DNA of 64,000 bases from Bacillus sp. FJAT-27445 (GTDB taxonomy: Bacteria > Bacillota > Bacilli > Bacillales > Cytobacillaceae), in the NCBI RefSeq assembly GCF_001510665.1, contig NZ_LMTI01000004.1, forward strand, positions 372,001-436,000, in the 5' to 3' direction. A program made the translations under genes and the position numbers. The notes below the pieces were generated by a model. The model ran no database searches and was not told the DNA's origin. It was given only the letters and a program-made list of their open reading frames with translations. This document shows, one piece after another, positions 7,571-15,589 of the stretch (its first letter is position 1; each line of letters begins with the position of its first letter).

Positions 7571-8461
7571 CTACATGTTGGCCATGAGCCTTTTAAGGAT
7601 GCGATCATAGTCGTCGCGGTCGATGCCTGGAGCGAATTGCTCGGGTTTTTCCTCGAAATCCGGGACCGGGGCACCTTCAGGCATGCCGTCAATGACGCGG
7701 AGCGGTTCGCCGGTCTCGGGATTCGGGCCTTTCCAGATTCGGTCGATATCCCGGTATTCCGGCTCTCCCCACGTGTAAAGGACATTATAAAGACCTTGTG
7801 CCATGAATTTTTTTGCATAATCGAATTTATTGTTATCGAGGCTAGGCACCGGGAGCATTTTGCCGACTTCCACACCGGTTGCGACTTCCAGGGCTTTGGC
7901 ATAAGCGATAATATGTGTGCCGCCGCGTACGAGCAGGTAACCGATCATTTCCCTTGCGACAGGGTTGGTAGTCATCTCATAAACTCGCATTTTATGTGTC
8001 CTGGCGCCGATTTCAAGTAAGTAATTATGGAGAAGATCTGCAACGAGGTTGCCGCTATTTGTAACAAATTCCCCGTTCCATGGCCGTCCCATCCCGTCAC
8101 CTGGATAGGCTGTTTGGGCAGTCGTTGTAAAATGAAGGGAGTAGCGTGCATCCTTTCCGTTCATGAGCGGGGCCAAATCCGGGTCGGCTTCAAATGTATT
8201 GCCGAAAGAGAGCAGGTTAATCGTATTGGCAACGAGCTCAACATGGCCGAATTCCTCGGCTGTGATGCTTGCGATGATATCGTAAAAGGGTTTCAGTTTC
8301 TTTTTGCCCCGAAAATTAAAGGACTGGAACATGTAATTGTTCAATGTCGACATTTCACCAAATTTTCCACCCATCAATTCCTGGACTGCGGCTGCCGCAT
8401 TCGGGTCCCCGTGTTCGGGCCTCGGCAATTCAATCGCAATCCTATTGACACGCTTCATCAT
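7571..8461 (-). CDS. Manganese catalase family protein
   Basis: About 296 residues. Dimanganese ligands are all visible: E36 in G-G-K-F-G-E-M-S-T, the E-E-F-G-H pair around residues 66-70, E in L-L-E-I-G-A-R and H in R-G-G-T-H. These enzymes disproportionate hydrogen peroxide; Bacillus members such as YdbD and the CotJC group are spore- or stress-associated. The frame is open to 8476, but GGGGGTGG upstream fits the double ATG at 8456-8461, giving the family N-terminus M-M-K-R-V-N-R. The DUF2642 gene lies just upstream on the same strand, which suggests a spore-layer role for both. Confidence 0.93.
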   Translation of the reverse strand: MMKRVNRIAIELPRPEHGDPNAAAAVQELMGGKFGEMSTLNNYMFQSFNFRGKKKLKPFYDIIASITAEEFGHVELVANTINLLSFGNTFEADPDLAPLMNGKDARYSLHFTTTAQTAYPGDGMGRPWNGEFVTNSGNLVADLLHNYLLEIGARTHKMRVYEMTTNPVAREMIGYLLVRGGTHIIAYAKALEVATGVEVGKMLPVPSLDNNKFDYAKKFMAQGLYNVLYTWGEPEYRDIDRIWKGPNPETGEPLRVIDGMPEGAPVPDFEEKPEQFAPGIDRDDYDRILKRLMANM

Positions 8462-8540
8462 ATGGGCCACCCCCAATAAGGTATTTTAATCCGTTCCGTA
8501 CTGATTTAGGCAGAAGGTTTTTCCGCAGCTTCATCCGCGA

Positions 8541-8570
8541 ATGAGGCAGAGGATACGTCCCCTGCCTCAC
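8541..8570 (-). repeat. Dispersed 30-bp palindrome, copy 6 (overlaps stop codon)
   Basis: ATGAGGCAGAGGA, TACG, TCCCCTGCCTCAC. On the minus strand it begins GTGAGG, and this TGA is the stop codon of the DUF2642 gene. Note that the A-to-G change at position 5 of one arm (GTGAGG) is matched by a C in the other. Confidence 0.8.
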
Positions 8571-8791
8571 TCCATTACCAAATCGGGGTTTGGAACGACC
8601 CAAATGATTTGGGCTGTACGGATGAAGAAGGAGTTTCGCCCAAGCTCCACAACGATATGGTCAGGCTGTACATTGGCAAGCCTTCCCCTCACCCCGCCTC
8701 TTGCCGTTTCAACCGCAACATTCGAACCGACAATTCCTGAAAGCGCCTGAAATACATATGGGTCACTGATCTTCCACTCAATATTGTCCAT
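8567..8791 (-). CDS. DUF2642 family protein (YuzF-like)
   Basis: 74 residues from the ATG preceded by AGGAGGGG at a 6-bp spacing; the frame is open to 8812 without a better start. The pattern V-F-Q-A-L-S-G-I-V-G-S-N-V-A-V-E-T followed by G-x-L-x-x-V-x-x-D-H-I-V-V-E and F-F-I-R-T-A-Q-I-I-W-V-V-P is the Sm-like DUF2642 fold. Bacillus members are small proteins linked with spore coats in several cases, but no activity is known. It sits directly upstream of the Mn catalase on the same strand. Confidence 0.82.
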   Translation of the reverse strand: MDNIEWKISDPYVFQALSGIVGSNVAVETARGGVRGRLANVQPDHIVVELGRNSFFIRTAQIIWVVPNPDLVME

Positions 8792-8876
8792 TTTGTCCCC
8801 TCCTGTAGGCATATCTAAGGAAGTATATGTGTGAAGTGAGAAATTTATTTTGAAATCGGCAACAATACGTTGAAAA

Positions 8877-8906
8877 GTGAAGCAGGGGATACGTCCCCTG
8901 CCTCAC
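8877..8906. repeat. Dispersed 30-bp palindrome, copy 7
   Basis: GTGAAGCAGGGGA, TACG, TCCCCTGCCTCAC followed by seven T on the plus strand. Near-perfect hairpin lying between the divergent DUF2642 and sugar-binding protein genes, so it is not at an annotated gene end. Confidence 0.8.
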
Positions 8907-8965
8907 TTTTTTTGTTTCCTACTCTACAGGTTAAAAAAGTACAGCAGATATTAAAAGAGTGCTAG

Positions 8966-8979
8966 TGATAGCGCTTTCA
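8966..8979. promoter_or_regulatory. cre (CcpA) site upstream of the pentose importer
   Basis: Read on the minus strand TGAAAGCGCTATCA fits the consensus TGWAANCGNTNWCA at every position. It lies about 15 bp upstream of the -10-like TATAGAAT (8993-9000), in the -35 region, so CcpA binding should repress. No good -35 hexamer is visible, in keeping with a promoter that needs an activator. Confidence 0.75.
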
Positions 8980-9046
8980 TTAGGCCTTTTTCTATAGAAT
9001 AATTGGTTTATAGGCACTTAATGCTTTTTTTAAAAGGAGGATTATG

Positions 9047-10162
9047 ATGAAGAGAAGCTGGAAGTTTATTTCTTTACTTATTGCTGTGATGATGTTCATG
9101 GTTATTGCAACAGGCTGCAACCAGTCAACTGGCGGTAAAAGCAAAAGCAAGGTGAGTGTCGGGATTGTTCTGCCGACGAAGGATGAGCCTAGGTGGGTGC
9201 AGGACGAGCAAAGGTTTAAGGATGCTCTGAAAGGTACGGAGTATACGACTGAAATCCTGTTCAGCCAGGGATCCTCGGCCAAGGAAAAAGAAAACGTTGA
9301 AACTCTTCTTAACAAAGGAATCGATGTTCTGATTATTTGCCCGCATGATGGCGATGCAGCTGCTGCAGCGGTTGCAGAGGCTAAAAAAGAAGGCGTTAAG
9401 GTTATTTCCTATGACAGGCTGATAACCAATACAGATGCAATTGATTATTATGTTACTTTTGACAGCCTTGCTGTAGGTGCCGCACAGGCGCAATACCTGA
9501 TTGACAAAGCAAACGGATCCGGCGTGCCTCTTTACCTTTATGCGGGTGCTGCTTCCGACAATAACGCATTCTTGTTCTTCCAGGGTGCATGGAGCGTCCT
9601 TCAGCCAAAGATTGCTGATGGAACTTTCAAAATCGCCAACTCAAGCGAAGCGATTAAACTAAAGGATACTGCTGAACTTACACGCGACCAGTTAAGCAAG
9701 ATTATCGGCCAGGTGACAACTAACTGGGATGCGAACGAAGCGAAAAACAAAGCACAGACGCATTTGACAGCGGCTGCATCGGATATGAAAGGCGATGTCG
9801 CAGTACTTGCTCCGAATGATGGAACTGCCCGTTCAATTGCGGACGTTTTTGCAACGGATAATGAAGTTACAAGCTTCACAGTAACTGGACAGGACGCGGA
9901 AAAGGCGTCAATTCAGTACATTATTGATGGCAACCAATCCATGACTGTCTTTAAGGATGTCCGCACACTTGTTAAGGATGCAATGGGCATGGCAATCGAC
10001 CTTCTTGATAAAAAAGACCCTGAAACAACTGGTTCTTATAATAACGGCAGCATCGATGTAAAAGCAAAGCAAACGGATGTCATTGTAGTAGATAAGGAAA
10101 ACGTCAAGACAGAATTGATTGATTCCGAGTATTACAAAGCAAGTGACTTCACAGGACTCTAA
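9047..10162 (+). CDS. Sugar ABC transporter substrate-binding lipoprotein (ChvE/XylF-like)
   Basis: 371 residues. Signal peptide with lipobox V-I-A-T-G-C (Cys near residue 25), so it is membrane-tethered. Type I periplasmic-binding fold: V-S-V-G-I-V-L-P-T-K, E-R-W-like D-E-P-R-W, V-I-S-Y-D-R-L, A-P-N-D-G-T-A and V-T-G-Q-D-A-E are the pattern of the xylose/multiple-sugar group. Of two adjacent ATGs, the second (9047) lies 6 bp from AAGGAGG. Followed by an internal hairpin terminator then the ATPase and permease genes; a perfect cre site lies upstream. Ligand is probably a pentose or related monosaccharide (inference). Confidence 0.9.
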   Translation: MKRSWKFISLLIAVMMFMVIATGCNQSTGGKSKSKVSVGIVLPTKDEPRWVQDEQRFKDALKGTEYTTEILFSQGSSAKEKENVETLLNKGIDVLIICPHDGDAAAAAVAEAKKEGVKVISYDRLITNTDAIDYYVTFDSLAVGAAQAQYLIDKANGSGVPLYLYAGAASDNNAFLFFQGAWSVLQPKIADGTFKIANSSEAIKLKDTAELTRDQLSKIIGQVTTNWDANEAKNKAQTHLTAAASDMKGDVAVLAPNDGTARSIADVFATDNEVTSFTVTGQDAEKASIQYIIDGNQSMTVFKDVRTLVKDAMGMAIDLLDKKDPETTGSYNNGSIDVKAKQTDVIVVDKENVKTELIDSEYYKASDFTGL

Positions 10163-10188
10163 GATAAAAGCATAGCATGATGCGGAAT

Positions 10189-10214
10189 AGTGATAGATAC
10201 GTCTATCACTTTTT
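10189..10214 (+). terminator. Intra-operon terminator after the binding-protein gene
   Basis: Perfect 9-bp stem AGTGATAGA / TCTATCACT around TACG, then TTTTT. Located between the binding protein and ATPase genes, it would make the binding protein more abundant than the membrane parts. Confidence 0.85.
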
Positions 10215-10250
10215 CGGCATTGCGTTAGCTGTTTGCAGGGAGGGATCGTG

Positions 10251-11771
10251 TTGAGCGGATATATTCTGGAAATGAATGATATTTCCAAAGAGTTTACCGG
10301 GGTTAAAGCGCTCACCAACGTCAATTTCAAGGTAAAAAAAGGAGAGATTCACTGCCTGATAGGGGAAAATGGGGCAGGTAAATCAACGTTGATGAAAGTA
10401 CTGAGCGGGGTGCATCCTTACGGCACCTATGAAGGCGATATCGTGTTCGAGGGAGAGGTACAGCAATTCAAGAAAATCAACGACAGTGTCAAAGCGGGCA
10501 TTGTAATTATTTATCAAGAGCTTGCGCTGTTTCCGGATCTCACTGTCTATGAAAATATTTTTGCGGGAAACGAAGTGAGGCGCGGCGCAATCGTAGACTG
10601 GAACCAGACAATTGCCAAAGCGAAGGAAATGCTGCGAAAGGTAAAACTGGACGTTAATCCTGAAACCCTTGTAAAAGACTTGAGTGTAGGGAAGCAGCAA
10701 TTGGTCGAAATCGCCAAAGCACTTAGCAAGGATGTCAAGCTGCTGATTCTGGATGAGCCGACTGCTGCGCTCAATGAGGACGACAGCGAAAACCTGTTGA
10801 AGCTGCTTGGTGAGCTGAAAAATCAGGGCATTACCTGCATAATGATTTCCCATAAGCTGAAGGAAGTTATAGCGATTTCAAATCAGGCAACGGTTCTTCG
10901 CGATGGACGCACGATTTGTACGCTCGATGCTTCCAAAGGGCTAATCTCCGAAAACGTCATTATTAAAAACATGGTCGGGCGCGAAATCGATGACATTTAC
11001 CCAAAGAGGACAAACAAGAATTTTGGTGAGAAAATACTTGAACTGCGGAATTGGTCCGCTTATTCCCAACAATTAGGCAGGCAGGTTGTAAAGAACGTCA
11101 ATTTCCACGTGAAAAAGGGGGAAATTGTCGGGATAGCCGGCTTGATGGGTTCGGGACGCACGGAGCTGGCATTAAGCATTTTTGGAAACCCCAAATCCTA
11201 TAAGATACTGGGCGAACTGCTGGTGGACGGTTCGCTAAAATCGTTCACGCATCCAAGTGAAGCCATCAAATCAGGGATTGCCTATGTTACTGAAGACCGG
11301 AAGGGTGACGGGCTGTTTTTAATCCAGGATATTAAGAACAATGTTTCCGCTGCCTACCTGAATAAGGTTTCCCAGAGGGGCATCATCAATGAGAATGAAG
11401 AGGTCAAGAGTGTAACGGAGTATAAAAATAATTTGTACATTAAAGCCCATTCCCTGGAACAGGTCGTTGGTAATCTTAGCGGGGGAAACCAGCAGAAGGT
11501 TTCACTTGGAAAGTGGCTGTTTGTCGGGCCAAGGCTGCTTATCTTGGACGAGCCGACACGCGGAATTGATGTTGGGGCAAAATTTGAAATTTATACGATC
11601 ATGAACCAGTTAATTGACCAAGGCATGAGCATTATCATGATTTCCTCGGAGCTTGGCGAAGTGCTGGGAATGAGCGATCGCGTGTATGTCATGGCAGAGG
11701 GAGAAATTAAAGGCGAGCTGTCGTTTGAAGAAGCAAACCAAGAAAATATCATGCAGCTTGCTACGCAATAG
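10251..11771 (+). CDS. Sugar ABC transporter ATPase, two nucleotide-binding domains (MmsA/XylG-like)
   Basis: 506 residues. Domain 1: G-E-N-G-A-G-K-S-T Walker A, V-G-K-Q-Q signature, L-L-I-L-D-E-P-T Walker B. Domain 2: the diverged Walker A G-L-M-G-S-G-R-T-E, signature L-S-G-G-N-Q-Q-K and L-L-I-L-D-E-P-T-R-G-I-D-V-G. This tandem layout is standard for the CUT2 monosaccharide importers. AGGGAGGG is 6 bp before the TTG at 10251, better than the GTG at 10248 or the TTG at 10233. Works with the permease immediately downstream. Confidence 0.93.
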   Translation: MSGYILEMNDISKEFTGVKALTNVNFKVKKGEIHCLIGENGAGKSTLMKVLSGVHPYGTYEGDIVFEGEVQQFKKINDSVKAGIVIIYQELALFPDLTVYENIFAGNEVRRGAIVDWNQTIAKAKEMLRKVKLDVNPETLVKDLSVGKQQLVEIAKALSKDVKLLILDEPTAALNEDDSENLLKLLGELKNQGITCIMISHKLKEVIAISNQATVLRDGRTICTLDASKGLISENVIIKNMVGREIDDIYPKRTNKNFGEKILELRNWSAYSQQLGRQVVKNVNFHVKKGEIVGIAGLMGSGRTELALSIFGNPKSYKILGELLVDGSLKSFTHPSEAIKSGIAYVTEDRKGDGLFLIQDIKNNVSAAYLNKVSQRGIINENEEVKSVTEYKNNLYIKAHSLEQVVGNLSGGNQQKVSLGKWLFVGPRLLILDEPTRGIDVGAKFEIYTIMNQLIDQGMSIIMISSELGEVLGMSDRVYVMAEGEIKGELSFEEANQENIMQLATQ

Positions 11772-11784
11772 GAGGTAAAACCCT

Positions 11785-12960
11785 GTGAACTTTTTTATTG
11801 AAGCAAAATCATTAGTGAAAGAAAACATTCGTGACTACGGGATGTATATTGCCTTAATCTTCATTATGCTCACCTTCTCGATCATGACGGATGGATTGTT
11901 CATGTCGTCCCGAAATATTAGCAATTTATTGGATTCGACCGGCTACATCGCCGTCCTTGCTGTAGGAATGACGCTCGTTATCGTCATCCGGCATATTGAC
12001 CTCTCCATTGGTTTCGCAGCTGGATTCATGGGGGCGATCGCTGCGATTCTCCTTACAAAAGTCGGGGTGCCTTTTTATTTTACCATTCCGATTATCCTTG
12101 TCCTTGGGATCGTAATCGGCCTTTTCAATGGCTTGCTTATTGCCTGGTTCGGGATTCCCGCCTTTGTCGCGACCCTTGCCGGAATGCTTATCTTTAGGGG
12201 TGCACTGCTTCAGGTAACCGAACAGACGGGGACAATCATTATTAGGGATAAAGCCTTTAATGCCATCGGCAACGGATTCCTTCCTTCCTTAATGGAAGTG
12301 AACGGCCTCCATCTGCTCTCCTTGATTTTAGGCGCATTGTTCATTGTATTTTATATATACAGTGAATTGTCCACGCGCAAAAATAAGGTTAAATATCAGT
12401 TTGATGTTGTTTCAAAAGGGATTTTTACACTGAAGCTGGTTTTAGTTTCCTCTATTATCGCCTATATCACGTGGATTTTGGCAGGCTATAACGGCTTTTC
12501 ATGGACAGTTGTCATTATGCTTCTAGTCGTGGCCATCTATCATTTCCTTACAAAGAAAACCGTGCTTGGCCGACACATATACGCGGTTGGAAGCAACCCG
12601 GAAGCAGCGCATCTAAGCGGGATTAACGTAAACAAAATTACGTATATCGTATTTGGGTCCATGGGAATGCTTGCGGCACTGTCAGGAATTCTGTTCACCT
12701 CCCGGCTTCAATCCGCAACGACAACGGCAGGGACGTTGTTCGAACTTGACGCTATTGCAGCCGCATATGTTGGAGGCGTATCGTCCGCGGGCGGTGTTGG
12801 CAAGGTTTCGGGGGCGATTATTGGAGCAATTGTTATGGCCTCCCTTTCAAGCGGAATGAACCTATTGGGGGTTGGAGTATCGTACCAGTACATGATCCGC
12901 GGTGGAGTGCTGGCAGGCGCGGTTATTTTTGACGTTATGACCCGGAAGAAGCGAGGCTAA
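11785..12960 (+). CDS. Sugar ABC transporter permease (MmsB/XylH-like)
   Basis: 391 residues, GTG start with AGGAGG 6-7 bp upstream. About ten hydrophobic segments; V-I-V-I-R-H-I-D-L-S-I-G near residue 70 and A-V-G-S-N-P-E-A-A-H-L-S-G-I (residues about 270-283) are CUT2 permease signatures, the latter being the ATPase coupling region. A charged insert near residues 190-210 is usual for the XylH/MmsB branch. 13 bp after the ATPase gene and followed by a terminator. Confidence 0.92.
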   Translation: MNFFIEAKSLVKENIRDYGMYIALIFIMLTFSIMTDGLFMSSRNISNLLDSTGYIAVLAVGMTLVIVIRHIDLSIGFAAGFMGAIAAILLTKVGVPFYFTIPIILVLGIVIGLFNGLLIAWFGIPAFVATLAGMLIFRGALLQVTEQTGTIIIRDKAFNAIGNGFLPSLMEVNGLHLLSLILGALFIVFYIYSELSTRKNKVKYQFDVVSKGIFTLKLVLVSSIIAYITWILAGYNGFSWTVVIMLLVVAIYHFLTKKTVLGRHIYAVGSNPEAAHLSGINVNKITYIVFGSMGMLAALSGILFTSRLQSATTTAGTLFELDAIAAAYVGGVSSAGGVGKVSGAIIGAIVMASLSSGMNLLGVGVSYQYMIRGGVLAGAVIFDVMTRKKRG

Positions 12961-12991
12961 CGGCAATTTACCGGGCAACTGAATATGGGCG

Positions 12992-13029
12992 AGGGGTACC
13001 TTATTAATGATAGGGTACCCCTGCTTTTT
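12992..13029 (+). terminator. Intrinsic terminator after the importer genes
   Basis: AGGGGTACC / GGTACCCCT stem (992-13000 with 13014-13022) followed by GCTTTTTA. It separates the importer genes from the sensor genes. Confidence 0.8.
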
Positions 13030-13177
13030 AGTTAGTTTCCATAGACTGCCGACATCCTTGGGTAAAACTCCTTAATTCCAAGAGGGCTCTTATTTAAGCA
13101 CCTTAGAAACTATTGAGAAAATGCGGGTAGATGATATGATGAAAATAGTCGATTACTGGAAAAAGGAGAATTCTCTT

Positions 13178-14155
13178 TTGCGAAAAACAGGCATGATCGC
13201 ACTTTGTATAGCTGGCATTATCCTAAGTTATTTTACATTCTTATCTGCTGGGAAAGCATTTCGTTCTGATTGGAAGCTTCCCCAGGCAACCTTGCAAAAA
13301 AAGGAACAATATCGCCTTGTATTGATAACAAAGGAATTGGAAACCCCTTTTTGGGATAAGGTTAGCATAGGCGCCCTGAAACAGGCGGAAAAAGAGGGCG
13401 CAAGCATCGAGATATGGGGGAGCTACGGCAATAACCAGGAAGAGTTTTTGAAAAAGGTTGAAATCGCCATCCAGTCAAAGGTGGATGGCATTATTGTTCA
13501 GGGGCTTGATACGAAAGAGTTTAAGGATTTGACGAAAATAAAGGCGGCTTTTTACGGAATCCCGGTGATTACTGTCGCGAACGATGTGCCTAAATCGGAG
13601 AGCTTGCGGAGAACCTATGTGGGCTCAGACCAATTATTGGCGGGGAAGATGATTGCGGAGGAGCTTGTCGCTGATATGGGGGTTTTCGGTGATGTGGTCC
13701 TTATGTACGACAGTCACCACGATTATTATCAGGAGCAGCGGCTGGCTGGCATCCGGGAGGTTTTGAAGGAATATCCGAATGTCCGGACGATTAGTGTGGA
13801 CACTGCGAACTCAAGGGAACAAATCATTGCTGCGACTCAGGAAGTGCTGAACGAATATCCGGACGTGGCTGGTTTTATAGCCGTTAATGCAACGATAGCA
13901 GGCCCGATGATCCAGGAAATCGGTAGGCGGTCCCAGGTTGTGCCCTATTATCTTTTTTCCTTTGATGACGGTCCAGAATCTTTATCATTGCTTATGCAGG
14001 GAAAACTTGATGCAATGATTGAGCAATCACCTGTGGAGATGGGGGAAACAAGTGTTGAATTATTGATAAAATGGCTGGAAGGAAATGCTGTTCCCCTTGA
14101 CATGGACGGGTATCTTACCGATATCAAGATTTTGAAGGCGAATGATACACGATGA
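13178..14155 (+). CDS. Membrane-anchored sugar-binding sensor protein (XylFII-like)
   Basis: 325 residues. One N-terminal hydrophobic anchor (about residues 5-25) without a lipobox, then a type I sugar-binding fold: Y-R-L-V-L-I-T-K-E-L, F-W-D-K-V-S-I-G-A-L-K-Q-A, V-D-G-I-I-V-Q-G-L-D, Y-V-G-S-D-Q and F-S-F-D-D-G-P. The frame is open to an ATG at 13121, but AAGGAG at 13163-13168 points to the TTG at 13178. Its stop overlaps the kinase start by ATGA. This is the layout of XylFII in the XylFII-LytS-YesN system of Clostridium beijerinckii, where the anchored protein binds D-xylose and signals through the kinase. Ligand here is inferred. Confidence 0.82.
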   Translation: MRKTGMIALCIAGIILSYFTFLSAGKAFRSDWKLPQATLQKKEQYRLVLITKELETPFWDKVSIGALKQAEKEGASIEIWGSYGNNQEEFLKKVEIAIQSKVDGIIVQGLDTKEFKDLTKIKAAFYGIPVITVANDVPKSESLRRTYVGSDQLLAGKMIAEELVADMGVFGDVVLMYDSHHDYYQEQRLAGIREVLKEYPNVRTISVDTANSREQIIAATQEVLNEYPDVAGFIAVNATIAGPMIQEIGRRSQVVPYYLFSFDDGPESLSLLMQGKLDAMIEQSPVEMGETSVELLIKWLEGNAVPLDMDGYLTDIKILKANDTR

Positions 14156-15588
14156 ATAGAATACAAAAGAAAATCTGGATGCTTGCCGCTGTCGTACTTT
14201 TTATCATGGCCGCAATTTGGATAACGCTTACCTTTTACAATCAAAAAACACAAAATAAATATAATGATATCCTGCAAAGGTATTTACATATGAATGAAGT
14301 AACCACAGCAAGCCAGCAGCTAATAGCAGATTTAAATAATTATTTGCTCATCCCAACGCCGGCCAATCTTGAAAAACTGAATGGAAGCAAAGAAGATTTT
14401 CGGAAATCAAAATATAAAATCACCAGTCTCCGAAACTCCGAAAATGATTTTGCCTTAACAAACTATAAAAATTTAATTGATAGCCTTATAGAAACAACGG
14501 ATAGATCTATTATGTACCAGACAGAAAATGAAGCAGAGGCCTCCGCAAAGGAATTCTCGGAAGCTACGAGGATATCCAAGTATATATCAGAGATGACACT
14601 CACGCTGATTGATACGGAGCTGAAAACCTATGAGCGTTTTTATAGGCTAATCATTGAACAATCCGCGGCCTTGAAGAAGCTCGGCATCTGGCTGCTGCTG
14701 CTGATTACGTTCCTATTGCTCCTGTTGACATACTGGTTCTCACTAAGTATTACGAGGCCAGTGCAAAAGCTGACCCAGGCGGCCAATGATCTTTCAAAAG
14801 GGCGTTTTGATTTAGAAATAAAAGTAGATTCAAATGATGAAATCTCCTTTCTGGCTGAAACCTTCGACCGGATGCGGATCAACATCAATAACCTGATATC
14901 TGAAATCCAGCAAAAAGCGCAGCTTGAACATGAGCTCCAGCAAAGCAAGCTATTGCTAAAGGAAAGCCAGCTCCGCGGGCTGCAAAGCCAGATAAACCCG
15001 CACTTTTTATTCAATACCCTAAACACATTGTCAAAAAAGGCCTATCTGGACGGCTCGGAGGAGACAAGCGATTTACTTGTCAGCGTCGCTGGCTTGCTGC
15101 GCTACAACCTTAAAAGAATGGACAAGCCAGTTACATTGCATGAGGAATTGGTGGTCCTTCGCCAATATATGGATATTCAAAAAGCCAGGTTCACCGATCG
15201 CTTAAATCTCTATATGGAGGTTGATGAATCATGCCTAGAAGTACAGATTCCCGGCCTGACGCTCCAGCCCATCATTGAAAATGCTGTAATCCATGGAGTA
15301 GAGCCAAGGGAAGAGGGCGGAAATATATGGGTGCGGATTCTGGACGAAGGCGAATTTGTGAGAATTGAGATTGCCGATGACGGCCCCGGAATCCCTAGCA
15401 CAAAAATTCAGCAAATCCTCCAAGAGAATGCCTTCCAAACGGATGGCGAGTCAACAGGAATCGGTACTGTGAATGTGGTGAAAAGGCTGCGGCTCTTTTA
15501 TAGCCTGGAGGATGTATTGGAAATTGAAAGCAAAGGAAAAGGCACTACGGTAGTGATGAAAATACCGAAAACAAGGAGAATTGATTAG
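14152..15588 (+). CDS. LytS/YesM-type sensor histidine kinase
   Basis: 478 residues. TM1 at about 9-27, an extracellular helical region of ~150 residues, TM2 at about 178-198, HAMP (S-I-T-R-P-V-Q-K-L onward) and a short coiled coil. The His_kinase (PF06580) domain has Q-I-N-P-H-F-L-F-N-T-L with phospho-acceptor His284; the ATPase shows L-Q-P-I-I-E-N-A-V-I-H-G (N box) and D-D-G-P-G-I (G1). Translationally coupled to the sugar-binding sensor before it and followed by its regulator after 1 bp. Likely senses the liganded XylFII-like protein through the extracellular region. Confidence 0.92.
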   Translation: MNRIQKKIWMLAAVVLFIMAAIWITLTFYNQKTQNKYNDILQRYLHMNEVTTASQQLIADLNNYLLIPTPANLEKLNGSKEDFRKSKYKITSLRNSENDFALTNYKNLIDSLIETTDRSIMYQTENEAEASAKEFSEATRISKYISEMTLTLIDTELKTYERFYRLIIEQSAALKKLGIWLLLLITFLLLLLTYWFSLSITRPVQKLTQAANDLSKGRFDLEIKVDSNDEISFLAETFDRMRININNLISEIQQKAQLEHELQQSKLLLKESQLRGLQSQINPHFLFNTLNTLSKKAYLDGSEETSDLLVSVAGLLRYNLKRMDKPVTLHEELVVLRQYMDIQKARFTDRLNLYMEVDESCLEVQIPGLTLQPIIENAVIHGVEPREEGGNIWVRILDEGEFVRIEIADDGPGIPSTKIQQILQENAFQTDGESTGIGTVNVVKRLRLFYSLEDVLEIESKGKGTTVVMKIPKTRRID

Positions 15589-15589
15589 C

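Noticed and set aside
7565-8479. Long plus-strand open frames opposite the Mn catalase
   Set aside because: They mirror a well-supported catalase gene, lack ribosome sites and have no recognisable motifs.
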